Source of the DNA: Opitutaceae bacterium
GTDB lineage: Bacteria > Verrucomicrobiota > Verrucomicrobiia > Opitutales > Opitutaceae
Length of the DNA stretch: 64,000 nucleotides
Assembly (NCBI GenBank): GCA_019455245.1
Contig: JACFMR010000004.1
Location: 1-64,000, forward strand
Direction: 5' to 3'
Below the pieces are notes generated by a model that worked only from the letters and a program-made list of their open reading frames with translations, was not told the DNA's origin and did no database searches. Made by a program: the position numbers and the translations under genes. Shown here piece by piece: positions 17,250 through 26,088 of this stretch (position 1 is its first letter; each line of letters opens with the position of its first letter).

Positions 17250-18283
17250 AGGTCGCGGTTGAAACCTCCGCTCTCTACACCTCGCGGGCCGGGGTGGCGC
17301 GTTACGTGCGCGGGTTGCTGCAGGGCTTGCAGGCCGTGCGGTCCGCGGACGTGCAGGTGGCGGAGCTGGGTTGGTCGGTGGAGAACTTCGGCTTCGGACA
17401 ACCGCAACGGGCTTTGAAAACCTTGGCGCGGGAATGGGGCTGGGCGAAGTGCGTCGCGCCCGTTCGCTTGCGGGACGTTGATGTGCTGCACCACACGGCC
17501 CTGCCGATCATCCCTTTCGTGCGACGTATCCGGCATGTGGTGACATTGCATGATCTCGCACTTGTGCGCACGCCGGAGCGGTTTCGTCCATGGCAACGTG
17601 CGGCGGGCTTGCGCCGGCTGCGGCGGGTGGGGCGGGCCGACAAGGTGATTGCGGTCAGCCGGTTCACCGCCGACGAAGCGATGGCCCTGCTGGGGCTGAG
17701 CGCACAGAAAATTGAGGTTGTGCATGAGGCGGCCTGGCCGGCGCAAGCCGGCACGCCGGTCGCAACGCAGCTGCCGCCGGAGTACTTTCTTTTTGTCGGT
17801 TCGCTCGAGCCGGGGAAGAACCTCGCGCTGTTGCGGCGGATTTATGCCGGCGCGCCGGGCGGGTTGCCGCCGTTGGTGGTGGCGGGTGCGCGCTGGTCGG
17901 GGGTGACGCATGAAGGCCCACCGCCGCCGGATTGGCATTTTCTCGGTCATGCGGACGACGGCCAGCTGGCCACGCTTTACCGCGGGGCGAAGGCGCTGTT
18001 GTTCCCGAGCATCTACGAGGGCTTCGGCCTGCCGGTGCTGGAGGCGATGGCGTACGGTTGCCCGGTGCTGTGCGGTCCGGTGGCGAGTCTGCCCGAGGTC
18101 GGGGGCGATGCGGCGGCCTACGCCGAACTCACCCCGGAAGCATACGGCGCGGCCATGCAGCGTCTGGCCACCGATGAAGGTTGGCGCAACGGACTGCGCG
18201 AGGCCGGGCTGAAACGCGCGGCGCAGTTTTCGTGGGAAAAATGCGCGCGTGAAACGCTTGCGGTTTACCGGGCGCTCAGTTGA
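17246..18283 (+). CDS. Glycosyltransferase family 4 (GT-B)
   Basis: A 345-residue GT-B enzyme. The start MKVAVETSAL overlaps the upstream stop. The N-terminal domain has the acceptor-side motif ARYVRGLLQGL. The C-terminal domain has FVGSLEPGKNLALL and the donor-binding block YEGFGLPVLEAMAYGCPVL, with the E-x7-E pattern of GT4 retaining enzymes. It probably adds a sugar to a lipid-linked exopolysaccharide precursor. The 3' end overlaps the convergent glycosyltransferase 9 gene by 8 bp. Confidence 0.88.
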   Translation: MKVAVETSALYTSRAGVARYVRGLLQGLQAVRSADVQVAELGWSVENFGFGQPQRALKTLAREWGWAKCVAPVRLRDVDVLHHTALPIIPFVRRIRHVVTLHDLALVRTPERFRPWQRAAGLRRLRRVGRADKVIAVSRFTADEAMALLGLSAQKIEVVHEAAWPAQAGTPVATQLPPEYFLFVGSLEPGKNLALLRRIYAGAPGGLPPLVVAGARWSGVTHEGPPPPDWHFLGHADDGQLATLYRGAKALLFPSIYEGFGLPVLEAMAYGCPVLCGPVASLPEVGGDAAAYAELTPEAYGAAMQRLATDEGWRNGLREAGLKRAAQFSWEKCARETLAVYRALS

Positions 18284-19196
18284 GCCAGCGCTGCACTGCC
18301 GTCCAGACTTCCTCCACCGTCCGGTCCATGAGGCAATGCGGGCGGGCAAAGCGGCAATCGTCGTGACAGGGTTTGAAGCGGCAGGGTGAACCTTCGAGCC
18401 AGGCGGCCTGTGAGTGAACCGGAGCGAACCGTGCGGGCAGCTGCGGACCGAATATCGTGAAGGTGGGCACGCCAAGCAGCGCGGCGAGGTGGCCGGGGCC
18501 GGAGTCGTTGCCGATGAAGCGGTCGGCGGCGGCGAGGGTGTCGAGCAACCGGTCGAGGTCGTTGAGCCGGTCGTCCAACAGCGTGACCTGCCAGCCGAGA
18601 CCGCGCAGCCGGGCCGCAATTTCCTCGTAGCGATCCCGGGGCCAGCGGCGCGTGGGCTGCGCGGCACCGGTGTGGATGACGATGGATTTGCCGCCGGGCG
18701 GATTGGCGACCGGCGGCGGAATATCCCAACCGCAGAAGTGGGCGAGGCTTTGCCAGCGGGCGCGGCGATGCGGATCGGCGGGCGGCGGCAGGGTGTGCGA
18801 AAGCAGCAGGCTGGAACCGAGCCGGGGAAAACCGACCATGCGTTGCGGTCCGGCCAGGCGCAGCAACGCGTGTTCGCGGGGATCCGGACGGGCCGAGACC
18901 GCCAGATCGAAACGGGCGGCACGCAGGGTGTGCACGAACCGTTGCAGTTCGCGCCAAGGCCAGCGGTGCAGGCGGTATTTGCCGCGGAAGGCGGACCACG
19001 GTGCGTGGAGGGAGCAGAGGGCGACTTCGGGGGCAAACCGACGGAGCAGCGGAGCGGCGTGCGGCTTGGCCAGCAGCGTGACGTCCGCATGACGTGAGGC
19101 CTCGCGCAGAAAGGGCAGGGCGAGCGCGAGATCGCCGAGGCCCCACAATTCGGCGGCCAGCAGGCGGCGCGGCGGCGTTGGAGTTGGTTTTGCCAA
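18276..19196 (-). CDS. Glycosyltransferase family 9 (heptosyltransferase-like)
   Basis: A GT-B enzyme of the ADP-heptose:LPS heptosyltransferase type. The N-terminal strand-loop LLAAELWGLGDLALALPFLR matches the family's GDxxLxxP block. The C-terminal donor site shows IVIHTGAAQPTRRWPRDRY, then FIGNDSGPGHLAALLGVPT and FTIFGP. A Cys-rich C-terminal tail (CRFKPCHDDCRFARPHCL) is common in the family. The frame is open to 19403; I place the start near the TTG at 19196, with a GTG at 19223 the alternative. An upstream start would overlap the divergent exosortase gene. Confidence 0.82.
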   Translation of the reverse strand: MAKPTPTPPRRLLAAELWGLGDLALALPFLREASRHADVTLLAKPHAAPLLRRFAPEVALCSLHAPWSAFRGKYRLHRWPWRELQRFVHTLRAARFDLAVSARPDPREHALLRLAGPQRMVGFPRLGSSLLLSHTLPPPADPHRRARWQSLAHFCGWDIPPPVANPPGGKSIVIHTGAAQPTRRWPRDRYEEIAARLRGLGWQVTLLDDRLNDLDRLLDTLAAADRFIGNDSGPGHLAALLGVPTFTIFGPQLPARFAPVHSQAAWLEGSPCRFKPCHDDCRFARPHCLMDRTVEEVWTAVQRWLN

Positions 19197-19217
19197 GAGC
19201 CCGGAGTTAAGTTCTCT

Positions 19218-20897
19218 ATGCACCCGATGACAAGAAGCCTGCAGGCACGATGGACGGATTTTGGCCCGGCGCTGGCCTGTGCGCTCGCGGGGTTCGTGCT
19301 CGGGCAGTTCTTCGGCAACGCCACGCGGGGCTACATCCCGACGGACTCGTTGTTTTACTGGTGGGGCTTCCAGTGGGTGAACCCGTCCTCCGAGACCGAG
19401 CACGGCTGGCTGATTTTAGGACTGAGCCTGTGGTTGTTTTGGCGCAATGCGCGCGCCGAGCCGGCGGCGCCGAATCCGGCGGACCGCGGCCGGGCGCTGG
19501 CGGCGATGACCGCGGGACTCGCGTTGCATGGGCTGGGCTACGCGGTGCAGCAGACGCGCATTTCGATTCTGGCGGCGCTGGTGTTTATGTGGGGCGTGGC
19601 GGTGCTGGCGGGCGGACGCCGCTGGGGGCGGGCGGGGGCGTTTCCGCTGGCGTTCATGGTTTTTGCGATTCCGGTCAACGTGCTCGACACGGCGGGCTTC
19701 TGGCTGCGCATGTGGGTGATCGAGGCGAGCCACCTGTTGGCGGGGCTGGCCGGCATCGGGGTGGTGCGCAACGGCACGCAGCTGTTTTCGCCCGACGGCA
19801 CCTACCAATACGACGTGGCCGCGGCGTGTTCGGGCGTGCGGTCGTTGATGGCGCTGACGGCGCTGTCGCTGCTGTTGGGTTATCTCAATTTCAAATCCTG
19901 GTGGCTGCGCGGCCTGATCCTGCTGCTGAGTTTTCCGTTCACCTACCTGGGCAACGTGGTGCGGATCTCCGCGGTGATCTTCGCGGCGGAATGGTTCGGG
20001 CAGGACGCCGGCACGCTGGTGCACGACTGGGCGGGGTTTTTGGTTTTTGTGATCGTGCTCGGGCTCGTGATGCTGGTGGTCGGCCTGCTGCACCGGTGGT
20101 GGCCGCGCACGGCGCTGATCGAGCCGGAGACAGCGGCGCCGTTTTGGTCGCCGCCGGATCGGTCCCGGGCCGGCTGGCTCAGCAAACCCGCAGCGGTCGC
20201 CGTCGCGGTGTGGGTGTTGGCGGCCGGCACGGTGGGGGCGACCCGGCATTTCGATCAATTGCCGGTAAGGTCGGATACCGGGGTTTATCTCACGGCCGAC
20301 GGGATCAATCCGGTGCCGCTGCCGCCCTTCGTCGGGGTGGACTGGATCGGCCGGCAGTCGGCGGTGACCGCGATCGAACGCGAGATCCTGCCGCCCGACA
20401 CGGGGTATTCGCGACGCAATTACGTGGCGCTGCACCAGCCCGGCCGGCAGGTTTTTCTTTCGATCGTGCTGAGCGGACGCGACCGCACGTCGATCCACCG
20501 GCCGGAGATGTGCGTGACGGGGCAGGGCTGGACGATCAAGGGCTCCTTCGCGCACCGGTTTGATTATCCCGGCCACCCGGAGGCCGGCCTGCCGGTCACG
20601 GTGTTGCGGCTGGAGCAGGAGGTGGGGCGTGACGGACGCATGGTGCCGAGTCTGCTGGCGTATTGGTTTGTCAGCAGCAACCGCGTGGTGGCGACGCATG
20701 TCGAGCGCATGCTGCTGGGCGCCTGGGACCGGCTGCGTTACGGCCGGGCCGACCGCTGGGCTTACGTGCTCCTGCAAACCGACGCGCGCGACGGCGAGGC
20801 GGCGGCCTTGGCCCGCATGCGAGAGATCGTGGACGGCACGATTGCTCATTTTCAAAAACCTCAGTCGGGAGGTTTGACCGAAGCGGGTGCGGATTGA
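19218..20897 (+). CDS. Exosortase fused to EpsI domain
   Basis: A 559-residue inner-membrane protein. Residues 1-310 form an exosortase with eight or more hydrophobic segments and the catalytic trio C204 (AAACSGVRS), R249 (GNVVRI) and H269 (VHDWAG). Exosortases are thought to cleave PEP-CTERM-type sorting tails during export coupled to exopolysaccharide. After another membrane segment, residues 335-540 form an EpsI domain (IHRPEMCVTGQGWTIKG), often a separate protein. The neighbouring glycosyltransferases, flippase and polymerase fit this role. I see no PEP-CTERM substrate within the window, so targets must lie elsewhere. Confidence 0.9.
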   Translation: MHPMTRSLQARWTDFGPALACALAGFVLGQFFGNATRGYIPTDSLFYWWGFQWVNPSSETEHGWLILGLSLWLFWRNARAEPAAPNPADRGRALAAMTAGLALHGLGYAVQQTRISILAALVFMWGVAVLAGGRRWGRAGAFPLAFMVFAIPVNVLDTAGFWLRMWVIEASHLLAGLAGIGVVRNGTQLFSPDGTYQYDVAAACSGVRSLMALTALSLLLGYLNFKSWWLRGLILLLSFPFTYLGNVVRISAVIFAAEWFGQDAGTLVHDWAGFLVFVIVLGLVMLVVGLLHRWWPRTALIEPETAAPFWSPPDRSRAGWLSKPAAVAVAVWVLAAGTVGATRHFDQLPVRSDTGVYLTADGINPVPLPPFVGVDWIGRQSAVTAIEREILPPDTGYSRRNYVALHQPGRQVFLSIVLSGRDRTSIHRPEMCVTGQGWTIKGSFAHRFDYPGHPEAGLPVTVLRLEQEVGRDGRMVPSLLAYWFVSSNRVVATHVERMLLGAWDRLRYGRADRWAYVLLQTDARDGEAAALARMREIVDGTIAHFQKPQSGGLTEAGAD

Positions 20898-21034
20898 GCC
20901 GGGATGGAACTGTCTCGCTTAAACTCCATCACTTAAATTTGCATAGATCGGGCCTGCTCAGGACTACCAACCCCAGGCGCAATCTGCGCTCTGGGATAGT
21001 TTTTCCTTCGCGGCCCCCATCGCCAACCCCCGCA

Positions 21035-22015
21035 ATGACTTCACCCCTGCAGCTCTACATCCATTTTTTCAACTTTCGATTCCGGCACCGCGACAGAGGA
21101 ATGGATGTGCACGGATTCATAGATGCGGCGGCAGCGCTGGGGTTCAGTGGAATCAACATTTGGATCAAGCACCCGCCTCTCTTCGGGGGTTATGATGCGG
21201 CCTATCTCGATGCGGTGCGCCATCATCTGGAGGCATGTGGCTTGGGCATTGATGCCGAGATGAACGGCACGGACCCGAAAGAACTGGCCGCCATGTTGGA
21301 TGTGGCCCGGAGGCTGGGTGCTGAACACCTGCGCACCTATACTTTGCGACGGCCGGACGCCCGTGAGCAGGTTGAATCCGCGGTGCGCGATCTTAAGCTG
21401 GCGGCACCGCTGGCGGAAAAGGCGGGCGTCACGTTGCTGGTGGAAAATCATGAGGATCTGACCGCCACGGAGGTGGCCGAGATTCTGGAGCGCGTGGATC
21501 ACCCGCGGGTCCGGGCTCTTTTCGATTACGGCAACTCGGCGGTTTTCATGGAAGAGCCGGCGGTCTCGGCGACAGTCTTGGGCCGATACGTCCGCACGGC
21601 GCACCTGAAAGATCATGTGGTCATTCCGGCCGGGGTGGCGGGCAACGATGAGCCGCTATGGATGGGGGTGCCTTTGGGGGCAGGCAACCTGCCGATCGTG
21701 GAGACGACCCGGGCGTTGCAAGCGGCTGGCGTGAAGCGCATTTCATTCGAAAATTGCTGGGCTTATAGTACGTCGTTTCGGGGCCGGCGGGGGGCGGGCA
21801 TACTGGGGAAGGGAGTTTTTGCCTACCACCATCCGCCCTATGATCCCATGATTTGTCTGCCGGACGCGGAGGGAGCGGCCGCGACCCGTGGGCTTGATCT
21901 GGCGGAGATGGAGGAGATTACGATGCACGCTTCCGTGCGCTGGCTGGAACAAACCTTGGCGCGTGAAGGTATCCCCCTGACTCGGGCTTTGCGCCCACCG
22001 GAACCGGGAAAGTAA
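21035..22015 (+). CDS. Sugar phosphate isomerase/epimerase-like TIM barrel
   Basis: A 326-residue protein of the xylose isomerase-like/AP endonuclease 2 TIM-barrel superfamily. I use the ATG at 21035 (MTSPLQLYIHFF); the upstream open frame reads as noise. Metal-ligand motifs of the barrel are visible: VTLLVENHEDL (Glu), RALFDYGNSA (Asp), RTAHLKDHV (His) and ISFENCW (Glu). It should catalyse an isomerisation or epimerisation of a sugar or inositol derivative, but the substrate cannot be assigned. It stands alone between the exosortase and RNase Y genes. Confidence 0.8.
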   Translation: MTSPLQLYIHFFNFRFRHRDRGMDVHGFIDAAAALGFSGINIWIKHPPLFGGYDAAYLDAVRHHLEACGLGIDAEMNGTDPKELAAMLDVARRLGAEHLRTYTLRRPDAREQVESAVRDLKLAAPLAEKAGVTLLVENHEDLTATEVAEILERVDHPRVRALFDYGNSAVFMEEPAVSATVLGRYVRTAHLKDHVVIPAGVAGNDEPLWMGVPLGAGNLPIVETTRALQAAGVKRISFENCWAYSTSFRGRRGAGILGKGVFAYHHPPYDPMICLPDAEGAAATRGLDLAEMEEITMHASVRWLEQTLAREGIPLTRALRPPEPGK

Positions 22016-22176
22016 AAAAGCTGGTTCGTGCGGATCGGCACCCTGCATCTGCAGTGCGAAATGCGGAGGGATTTGTGCGCCAGCAATGACGAGAAGGGCC
22101 GGCACATCGAATCGCCGGCCGGCCGGCAGGGAGAAAGCTTGAGCTTTGCCGGTCCCGGCGTAGCGTCTGCCCTCCC

Positions 22177-23757
22177 TTGACTTCAGCACATGCAGCCGAC
22201 TTTGCCTTCCTGATTGCCGAGAGCGGTCTGGTTGACTGGCCCCTCGCGGGGGCGCTGCTGCTGGGCGTGGGCATGGGGTTTTTTGTCGTCTGGACGGTGA
22301 CGCGGCATACCCGGCGGGTCGCCCATGAAAACGCCGCGGAGCTCATGGAGGTGGCCAAGCGCGAGGCGGCCGTCGCGGCCGAGGAGATGAAACAGAAGGC
22401 GGAGGAGGAGATCCGCCGCCGCCGCGCGGAGCTGACCAAGGATTTTGCCCGGCGCGAGATCGACAGCGAGGTGCGGCTGCGCGAAATCCGCGCCCACGAG
22501 GAATCGCTCGCGCTGCTCGACTACCAGCTGGAGCAGCGCCACGAGCGGTTGAACCGCGAGAGCGCGGCGGTGCGGCAGGCGCGCGACGCCATCCGTACGC
22601 TTTCCAAAAGCGTGCGCCAGCGGCTCGAGGGCGTCTCGCAGATGGACGTCGAGGAAATCCGCACCGCGCTGCGCGAGGAGATTCTGCTTGAATGCCAGGA
22701 CGAGTTGCGCGCCCTGCGCCGCGAAACCCTGGAAAAATCCGAGCGCGAGCTGGAAATGGAGGCGCAGCGCACGCTCATCGCCACCATGCAGCGCCTGGCC
22801 ACGCGCGCGAACAACGACCTGACGGCCACCATCGTGCAGCTGCCGAGCGAGGAGATGAAGGGCCGCATCATCGGTCGCGAGGGGCGCAACATCAAAACTT
22901 TCGAGGCGGCGACCGGCGTCACGTTGCTCGTCGACGAATCGCCGCAGACCGTGCTGATTTCGTCCTTCGATCCGGTGCGGCGCGAGGTCGCGCGTTCGGC
23001 CCTCGAGGCGCTCGTGGCCGACGGGCGCATCCACCCCGCGACCATCGAGGAGTTCGTCAAGCGCGCGCAGGATGAGATCGGCGTGAACACGGCGCAGGCG
23101 GGCGAGGACGCGGTGTCGCGCCTCAACATCAACGGCCTGCACCCCGAGATCACCAAGCTGCTCGGCAAACTCAAATTCCGGTTTTCCTACAACCAGAACG
23201 TGCTCGATCACTCCATCGAGACGGCCTACCTCGCCTCGATGATCGCGAGCGAAGTCGGGCTTGACCCCAACCTCGCCAAGCGCGCCGGGCTGCTGCACGA
23301 CATCGGCAAGGCGATCTCGGGCGAACTCGAGGGCAGCCACGCGCACATCGGCGCGGAGTTCATCAAGCGCTACGGCGAGACCCCGATCGTGGTCAACGCG
23401 GTGGCCGCACACCACGAGGAGGTGAAGCCCGAGACGGTCTATGCCGGGCTCGTGATTCTGGCCGACACGATCTCGGCGGTCCGCCCCGGGGCGCGCGCCG
23501 AGTCGATCACCAGCTACGTGCAGCGGTTGGAGCGGCTGGAAAAACTCGCGCTGGCGATCGAGGGCGTGCAGCAGGCGTTCGCGATCCAGGCCGGCCGCGA
23601 GATCCGCGTGGTGGTGGCGCCGCAGATGGTGACCGACGACCGCGCGCGGGAAATCGCCAAGGAGCTGCGCCTCAAGATCGAGACGGAGCTGCAATACCCC
23701 AGCGCGATCAAGGTCACCGTCATCCGCGAACAGCGTTTCACCGAAACGGCAACGTGA
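22177..23757 (+). CDS. rny: Ribonuclease Y
   Basis: A 526-residue membrane-anchored endoribonuclease that initiates mRNA decay. The order is an N-terminal membrane segment (about 21-41, PLAGALLLGVGMGFFVVW), a long charged coiled coil (about 45-210), a KH RNA-binding domain (GRIIGREGRNIKTFE) and an HD domain with LLHDIGKA (H374, D375). Length and domain order match the family. The start is a TTG with no clear Shine-Dalgarno sequence, and a slightly different start is possible. The window thus encodes both an RNase Y and an RNase G/E. Confidence 0.94.
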   Translation: MTSAHAADFAFLIAESGLVDWPLAGALLLGVGMGFFVVWTVTRHTRRVAHENAAELMEVAKREAAVAAEEMKQKAEEEIRRRRAELTKDFARREIDSEVRLREIRAHEESLALLDYQLEQRHERLNRESAAVRQARDAIRTLSKSVRQRLEGVSQMDVEEIRTALREEILLECQDELRALRRETLEKSERELEMEAQRTLIATMQRLATRANNDLTATIVQLPSEEMKGRIIGREGRNIKTFEAATGVTLLVDESPQTVLISSFDPVRREVARSALEALVADGRIHPATIEEFVKRAQDEIGVNTAQAGEDAVSRLNINGLHPEITKLLGKLKFRFSYNQNVLDHSIETAYLASMIASEVGLDPNLAKRAGLLHDIGKAISGELEGSHAHIGAEFIKRYGETPIVVNAVAAHHEEVKPETVYAGLVILADTISAVRPGARAESITSYVQRLERLEKLALAIEGVQQAFAIQAGREIRVVVAPQMVTDDRAREIAKELRLKIETELQYPSAIKVTVIREQRFTETAT

Positions 23758-23957
23758 GGGAAATCCCAAGCGTCCAAATCCCAAAAAAACAGTGCGCCTG
23801 AAGGCGCGGTTTCCGCGGAGGGCATGGAAGTTATCGTCTCTAGCCGGCGTCTCCAGGGATCCGGACCACGGTCTGTTCAGGTTTTGAGGGTGGGCCGGCA
23901 GGTCACGCTGTGTTTTAAGTTTTCTTTTCGTGTATTTGGTGTGTTTCGTGGTGGCAA

Positions 23958-24320
23958 ATGGCCGACCCGAAGATTCTCGAAACCTTTCCCAATCCCGCGC
24001 CGCACCGGGATTATGTGATCGAGCACACGCACCATGAGTTCACCTCGGTCTGCCCGATGACGGGGCATCCGGATTTTGCCGACATCACTGTGTGCTATGT
24101 GGCGGACAAAACCTGCGTCGAGCTCAAGTCGCTCAAGCTCTACTTTCATGCCTACCGCAACGAGGGCATTTTCTTTGAGGCGGCCACGAACAAGATTTGC
24201 GACGACCTCGGCCAGGCGCTCAAGCCGCGCCGCCTGACGATCATCGCGAATTGGAAAGCGCGCGGCGGTTTCAGCTCGCGCATCACGGCGGAGTGGCAGA
24301 AACCGAAGAAGAAACGGTGA
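23958..24320 (+). CDS. queF: NADPH-dependent preQ0 reductase QueF
   Basis: A 120-residue single-domain (type I) QueF, which reduces the nitrile of 7-cyano-7-deazaguanine to preQ1 in queuosine tRNA modification. The signature EFTSVCPMTGHPDF gives the catalytic C32 and D39, spaced seven apart as in characterised enzymes. It is followed by CVELKSLKLYFHAYRNEGIF, the NADPH and substrate-binding block with the family Glu. Length is typical of type I. I found no preQ1 riboswitch-like pattern upstream. Other queuosine genes are not nearby. Confidence 0.95.
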   Translation: MADPKILETFPNPAPHRDYVIEHTHHEFTSVCPMTGHPDFADITVCYVADKTCVELKSLKLYFHAYRNEGIFFEAATNKICDDLGQALKPRRLTIIANWKARGGFSSRITAEWQKPKKKR

Positions 24321-24339
24321 GGCAGGGGCGGGCTCTCCG

Positions 24340-24477
24340 GTAGCCGCGCTTGACGGCGGAGCCGGAAAGGGTGGCTGATGTATGACCACGCTGCCTGCCA
24401 GCCATAGGCTTGGCGACGGCTGGTCGCTGCGCTCCCCACTTCGCCAAGCCTACGAAGGGCACGGCCAGCGCGGCTAC
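24340..24477. repeat. Interspersed palindromic element, copy 1
   Basis: A 138-bp non-coding element with perfect 11-bp inverted ends, GTAGCCGCGCT (24340-24350) and AGCGCGGCTAC (24467-24477). A similar but shorter element with the same GTAGCCGCGC terminus lies at 27636-27735. No coding capacity is evident; it resembles a small non-autonomous or REP-type element. Confidence 0.55.
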
Positions 24478-24533
24478 ATGTTTTCTATAACGCTTGCAGG
24501 CGTTCAGGCCTGCCAGCACCGCGGTGCTGTTTC

Positions 24534-24836
24534 TCAGGAAGCAAGTTTTGGATCCGTGCCGCGCCGACCGTCCCAGCAGCGCAGGATCTCGACCACTTGG
24601 TTGTCGGAATTTACGCGATAAAAAACCTTGAAGCGCTTCGCCACGATATAGCGGCGCAACTCCGGACGCTGCTTCACGCGCGGATAGCGTTCCGGGAAGA
24701 AATCCAAGCTTTCGCCGACGCTCACGATCAACCCGCCCAATTTTTCAGCGGCGGAGACATTCTCCGCCGCCACCTGACGGACAATGGTTTCCAAGTCTTC
24801 CAGGAAGGGCTCCTGGAATATTACTTTGTAATCCAC
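24534..24836 (-). CDS. RelE/ParE-family toxin
   Basis: A 100-residue protein with the RelE/ParE fold pattern: DYKVIFQEPFLEDLETIV at the N-terminus, ERYPRVKQRPELRRYIV in the middle, and the closing strands FKVFYRVNSDNQVVEILRCW. ParE-type members poison gyrase and RelE-type cleave mRNA; the sequence does not decide between them. Its start overlaps the end of the antitoxin gene by 16 bp, the usual antitoxin-first order. Both are cytoplasmic. Confidence 0.82.
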   Translation of the reverse strand: MDYKVIFQEPFLEDLETIVRQVAAENVSAAEKLGGLIVSVGESLDFFPERYPRVKQRPELRRYIVAKRFKVFYRVNSDNQVVEILRCWDGRRGTDPKLAS

Positions 24837-25072
24837 TGCCTGATTCTGGTTCGAACCTCGCTGCCACTTACGCCATGACTTCCGGTCTGATCTGTCCGGC
24901 GCAATGCGTTGTCGAGCGCAGCCAAGAGTGCCGGATCATCTTCATCGCATTCATGGGAGTTGGGGTTGGCACCCGCCTTGGCGAGGAAAACCGCGCGAGA
25001 ACGCAAAGCCAAGTGGCGCAGCTCATCCGCGCTCAGGCCGTCCAACTTGGCTTCAATTTGCGCGAGATTCAT
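24821..25072 (-). CDS. Antitoxin of the RelE/ParE-type pair
   Basis: An 83-residue protein upstream of and overlapping the toxin gene. The N-terminus (NLAQIEAKLDGLSADELRHL) is a helical segment like those of addiction-module antitoxins. The C-terminal part is acidic then basic and probably wraps the toxin. I cannot assign it to a named antitoxin family; the call is mainly by position, size and overlap. It likely represses its own promoter, as such antitoxins usually do. Confidence 0.65.
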   Translation of the reverse strand: MNLAQIEAKLDGLSADELRHLALRSRAVFLAKAGANPNSHECDEDDPALLAALDNALRRTDQTGSHGVSGSEVRTRIRQWITK

Positions 25073-25183
25073 GATGTAACATTGGCATCCTGGGAAAAAC
25101 CGTCAAGGGGAAGGCTCGTGGCGGCTACCGGATTGGTCGTAGCCCGCCGCGTGGAAGAAGGCGTAACGCTAGAAGTTTATCAC

Positions 25184-25203
25184 GCGGGGATCGGAATCCC
25201 CGC
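25184..25203. other. Hairpin downstream of the inositol-phosphatase-like gene
   Basis: GCGGGGAT (25184-25191) pairs with ATCCCCGC (25196-25203) over a 4-base loop. It lies 12 bp past the stop of the reverse-strand gene ending at 25215. No strong T-run follows on the reverse strand, so termination is possible but unproven. Confidence 0.4.
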
Positions 25204-25214
25204 CCTGCATTTTC

Positions 25215-25982
25215 TTATGCGCCTAATCCTGCGATGACTTCGGCGTGCAGTTCAGGCGTGGCGGCGGCGACGGTGGATTCGGCGGGGTAGGGCGAGTGGC
25301 CCTGCCAATCGGTGATGATGCCGCCGGCGCCGCGGATGACAGGCACGAGCGCGGCGATGTCCCACGGGTTCATGATCGGGTCGGTCATGATGTCGGCCAG
25401 GCCGGCGGCGACGAGGAGGTAGCCGTAGCAATCGCCCCAGGTGCGCACGAGCTTGGCGCGGCGGATGAGGGTGTCGTATTTCGCGGCGTCCTGATGTCGG
25501 CCGGGATTCAGCGGATCGCTGGTCAGAAACACGGCGTCCCCGATCCGGGTGGTGCGGCGGGTGCGCACCGGGCGGCCGTTGAGCGTGGTTTGTTGGCCGT
25601 CGCCGATCATCAGCTGGCCGAGCACGGGTTGGTGGATGCAGCCGAGCACCGGTTGGCCCTCGTGCAGCAGGGCGATCAGCGTGCCCCACAGCGGGACGCC
25701 GGTGATGAAGCTCTTGGTGCCGTCGATGGGATCGAGCACCCAGACGAATGCGGCGTCGGCGTTTTCGCTGCCGTGTTCCTCGCCGATGATGCCGTGCGCG
25801 GGGAACTTCGCCTTGATCAACTTGCGCAGGACCGCCTCGGCGCCGCGGTCGGCGGCGGTGACGGGCGTGGCGTCGGCCTTGGTTTCAACCGCCAGCTCCG
25901 GGTTGTTGAAAAAGGGCCGGATGAAATCACCGCTGGCGGCGGCCAGCTCGGGAAGAAAGGCGCGATAGGGGCTCAGGTCCAT
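25215..25982 (-). CDS. Inositol monophosphatase-family phosphatase (HisN-like)
   Basis: A 255-residue magnesium-dependent phosphatase. I use the ATG at 25982 (MDLSPYRAFLPEL); the long upstream extension of the frame is antisense to the SDR gene. Metal-binding motifs are IIGEEHG (E68, E69), WVLDPIDGTKSFITG (D84, D87) and NPWDIAAL. The early VETKADATPVTAADRGAE matches the histidinol-phosphatase-like branch, so histidine biosynthesis is plausible, but inositol or other sugar phosphates cannot be excluded. It diverges from the SDR gene. Confidence 0.85.
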   Translation of the reverse strand: MDLSPYRAFLPELAAASGDFIRPFFNNPELAVETKADATPVTAADRGAEAVLRKLIKAKFPAHGIIGEEHGSENADAAFVWVLDPIDGTKSFITGVPLWGTLIALLHEGQPVLGCIHQPVLGQLMIGDGQQTTLNGRPVRTRRTTRIGDAVFLTSDPLNPGRHQDAAKYDTLIRRAKLVRTWGDCYGYLLVAAGLADIMTDPIMNPWDIAALVPVIRGAGGIITDWQGHSPYPAESTVAAATPELHAEVIAGLGA

Positions 25983-26088
25983 GCGGGGAAAACGTGGGCC
26001 GAAGGCAAGGCGTTGTCCAAATGAAAGCTTTGCTATCGTCTTGCACCGCGGAGAGTGATGCAATGAGCGTCGGACCCAGATTCCATCG

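Noticed and set aside
23794-23807. GCGCC-TGAA-GGCGC hairpin after RNase Y as terminator
   Set aside because: Stem of only 5 bp and the A/T run lies on the wrong side for the + strand gene; evidence too weak.
23880-23957. preQ1 riboswitch before queF
   Set aside because: No recognisable aptamer pattern or A-rich tail element; the leader is short and T/G-rich.
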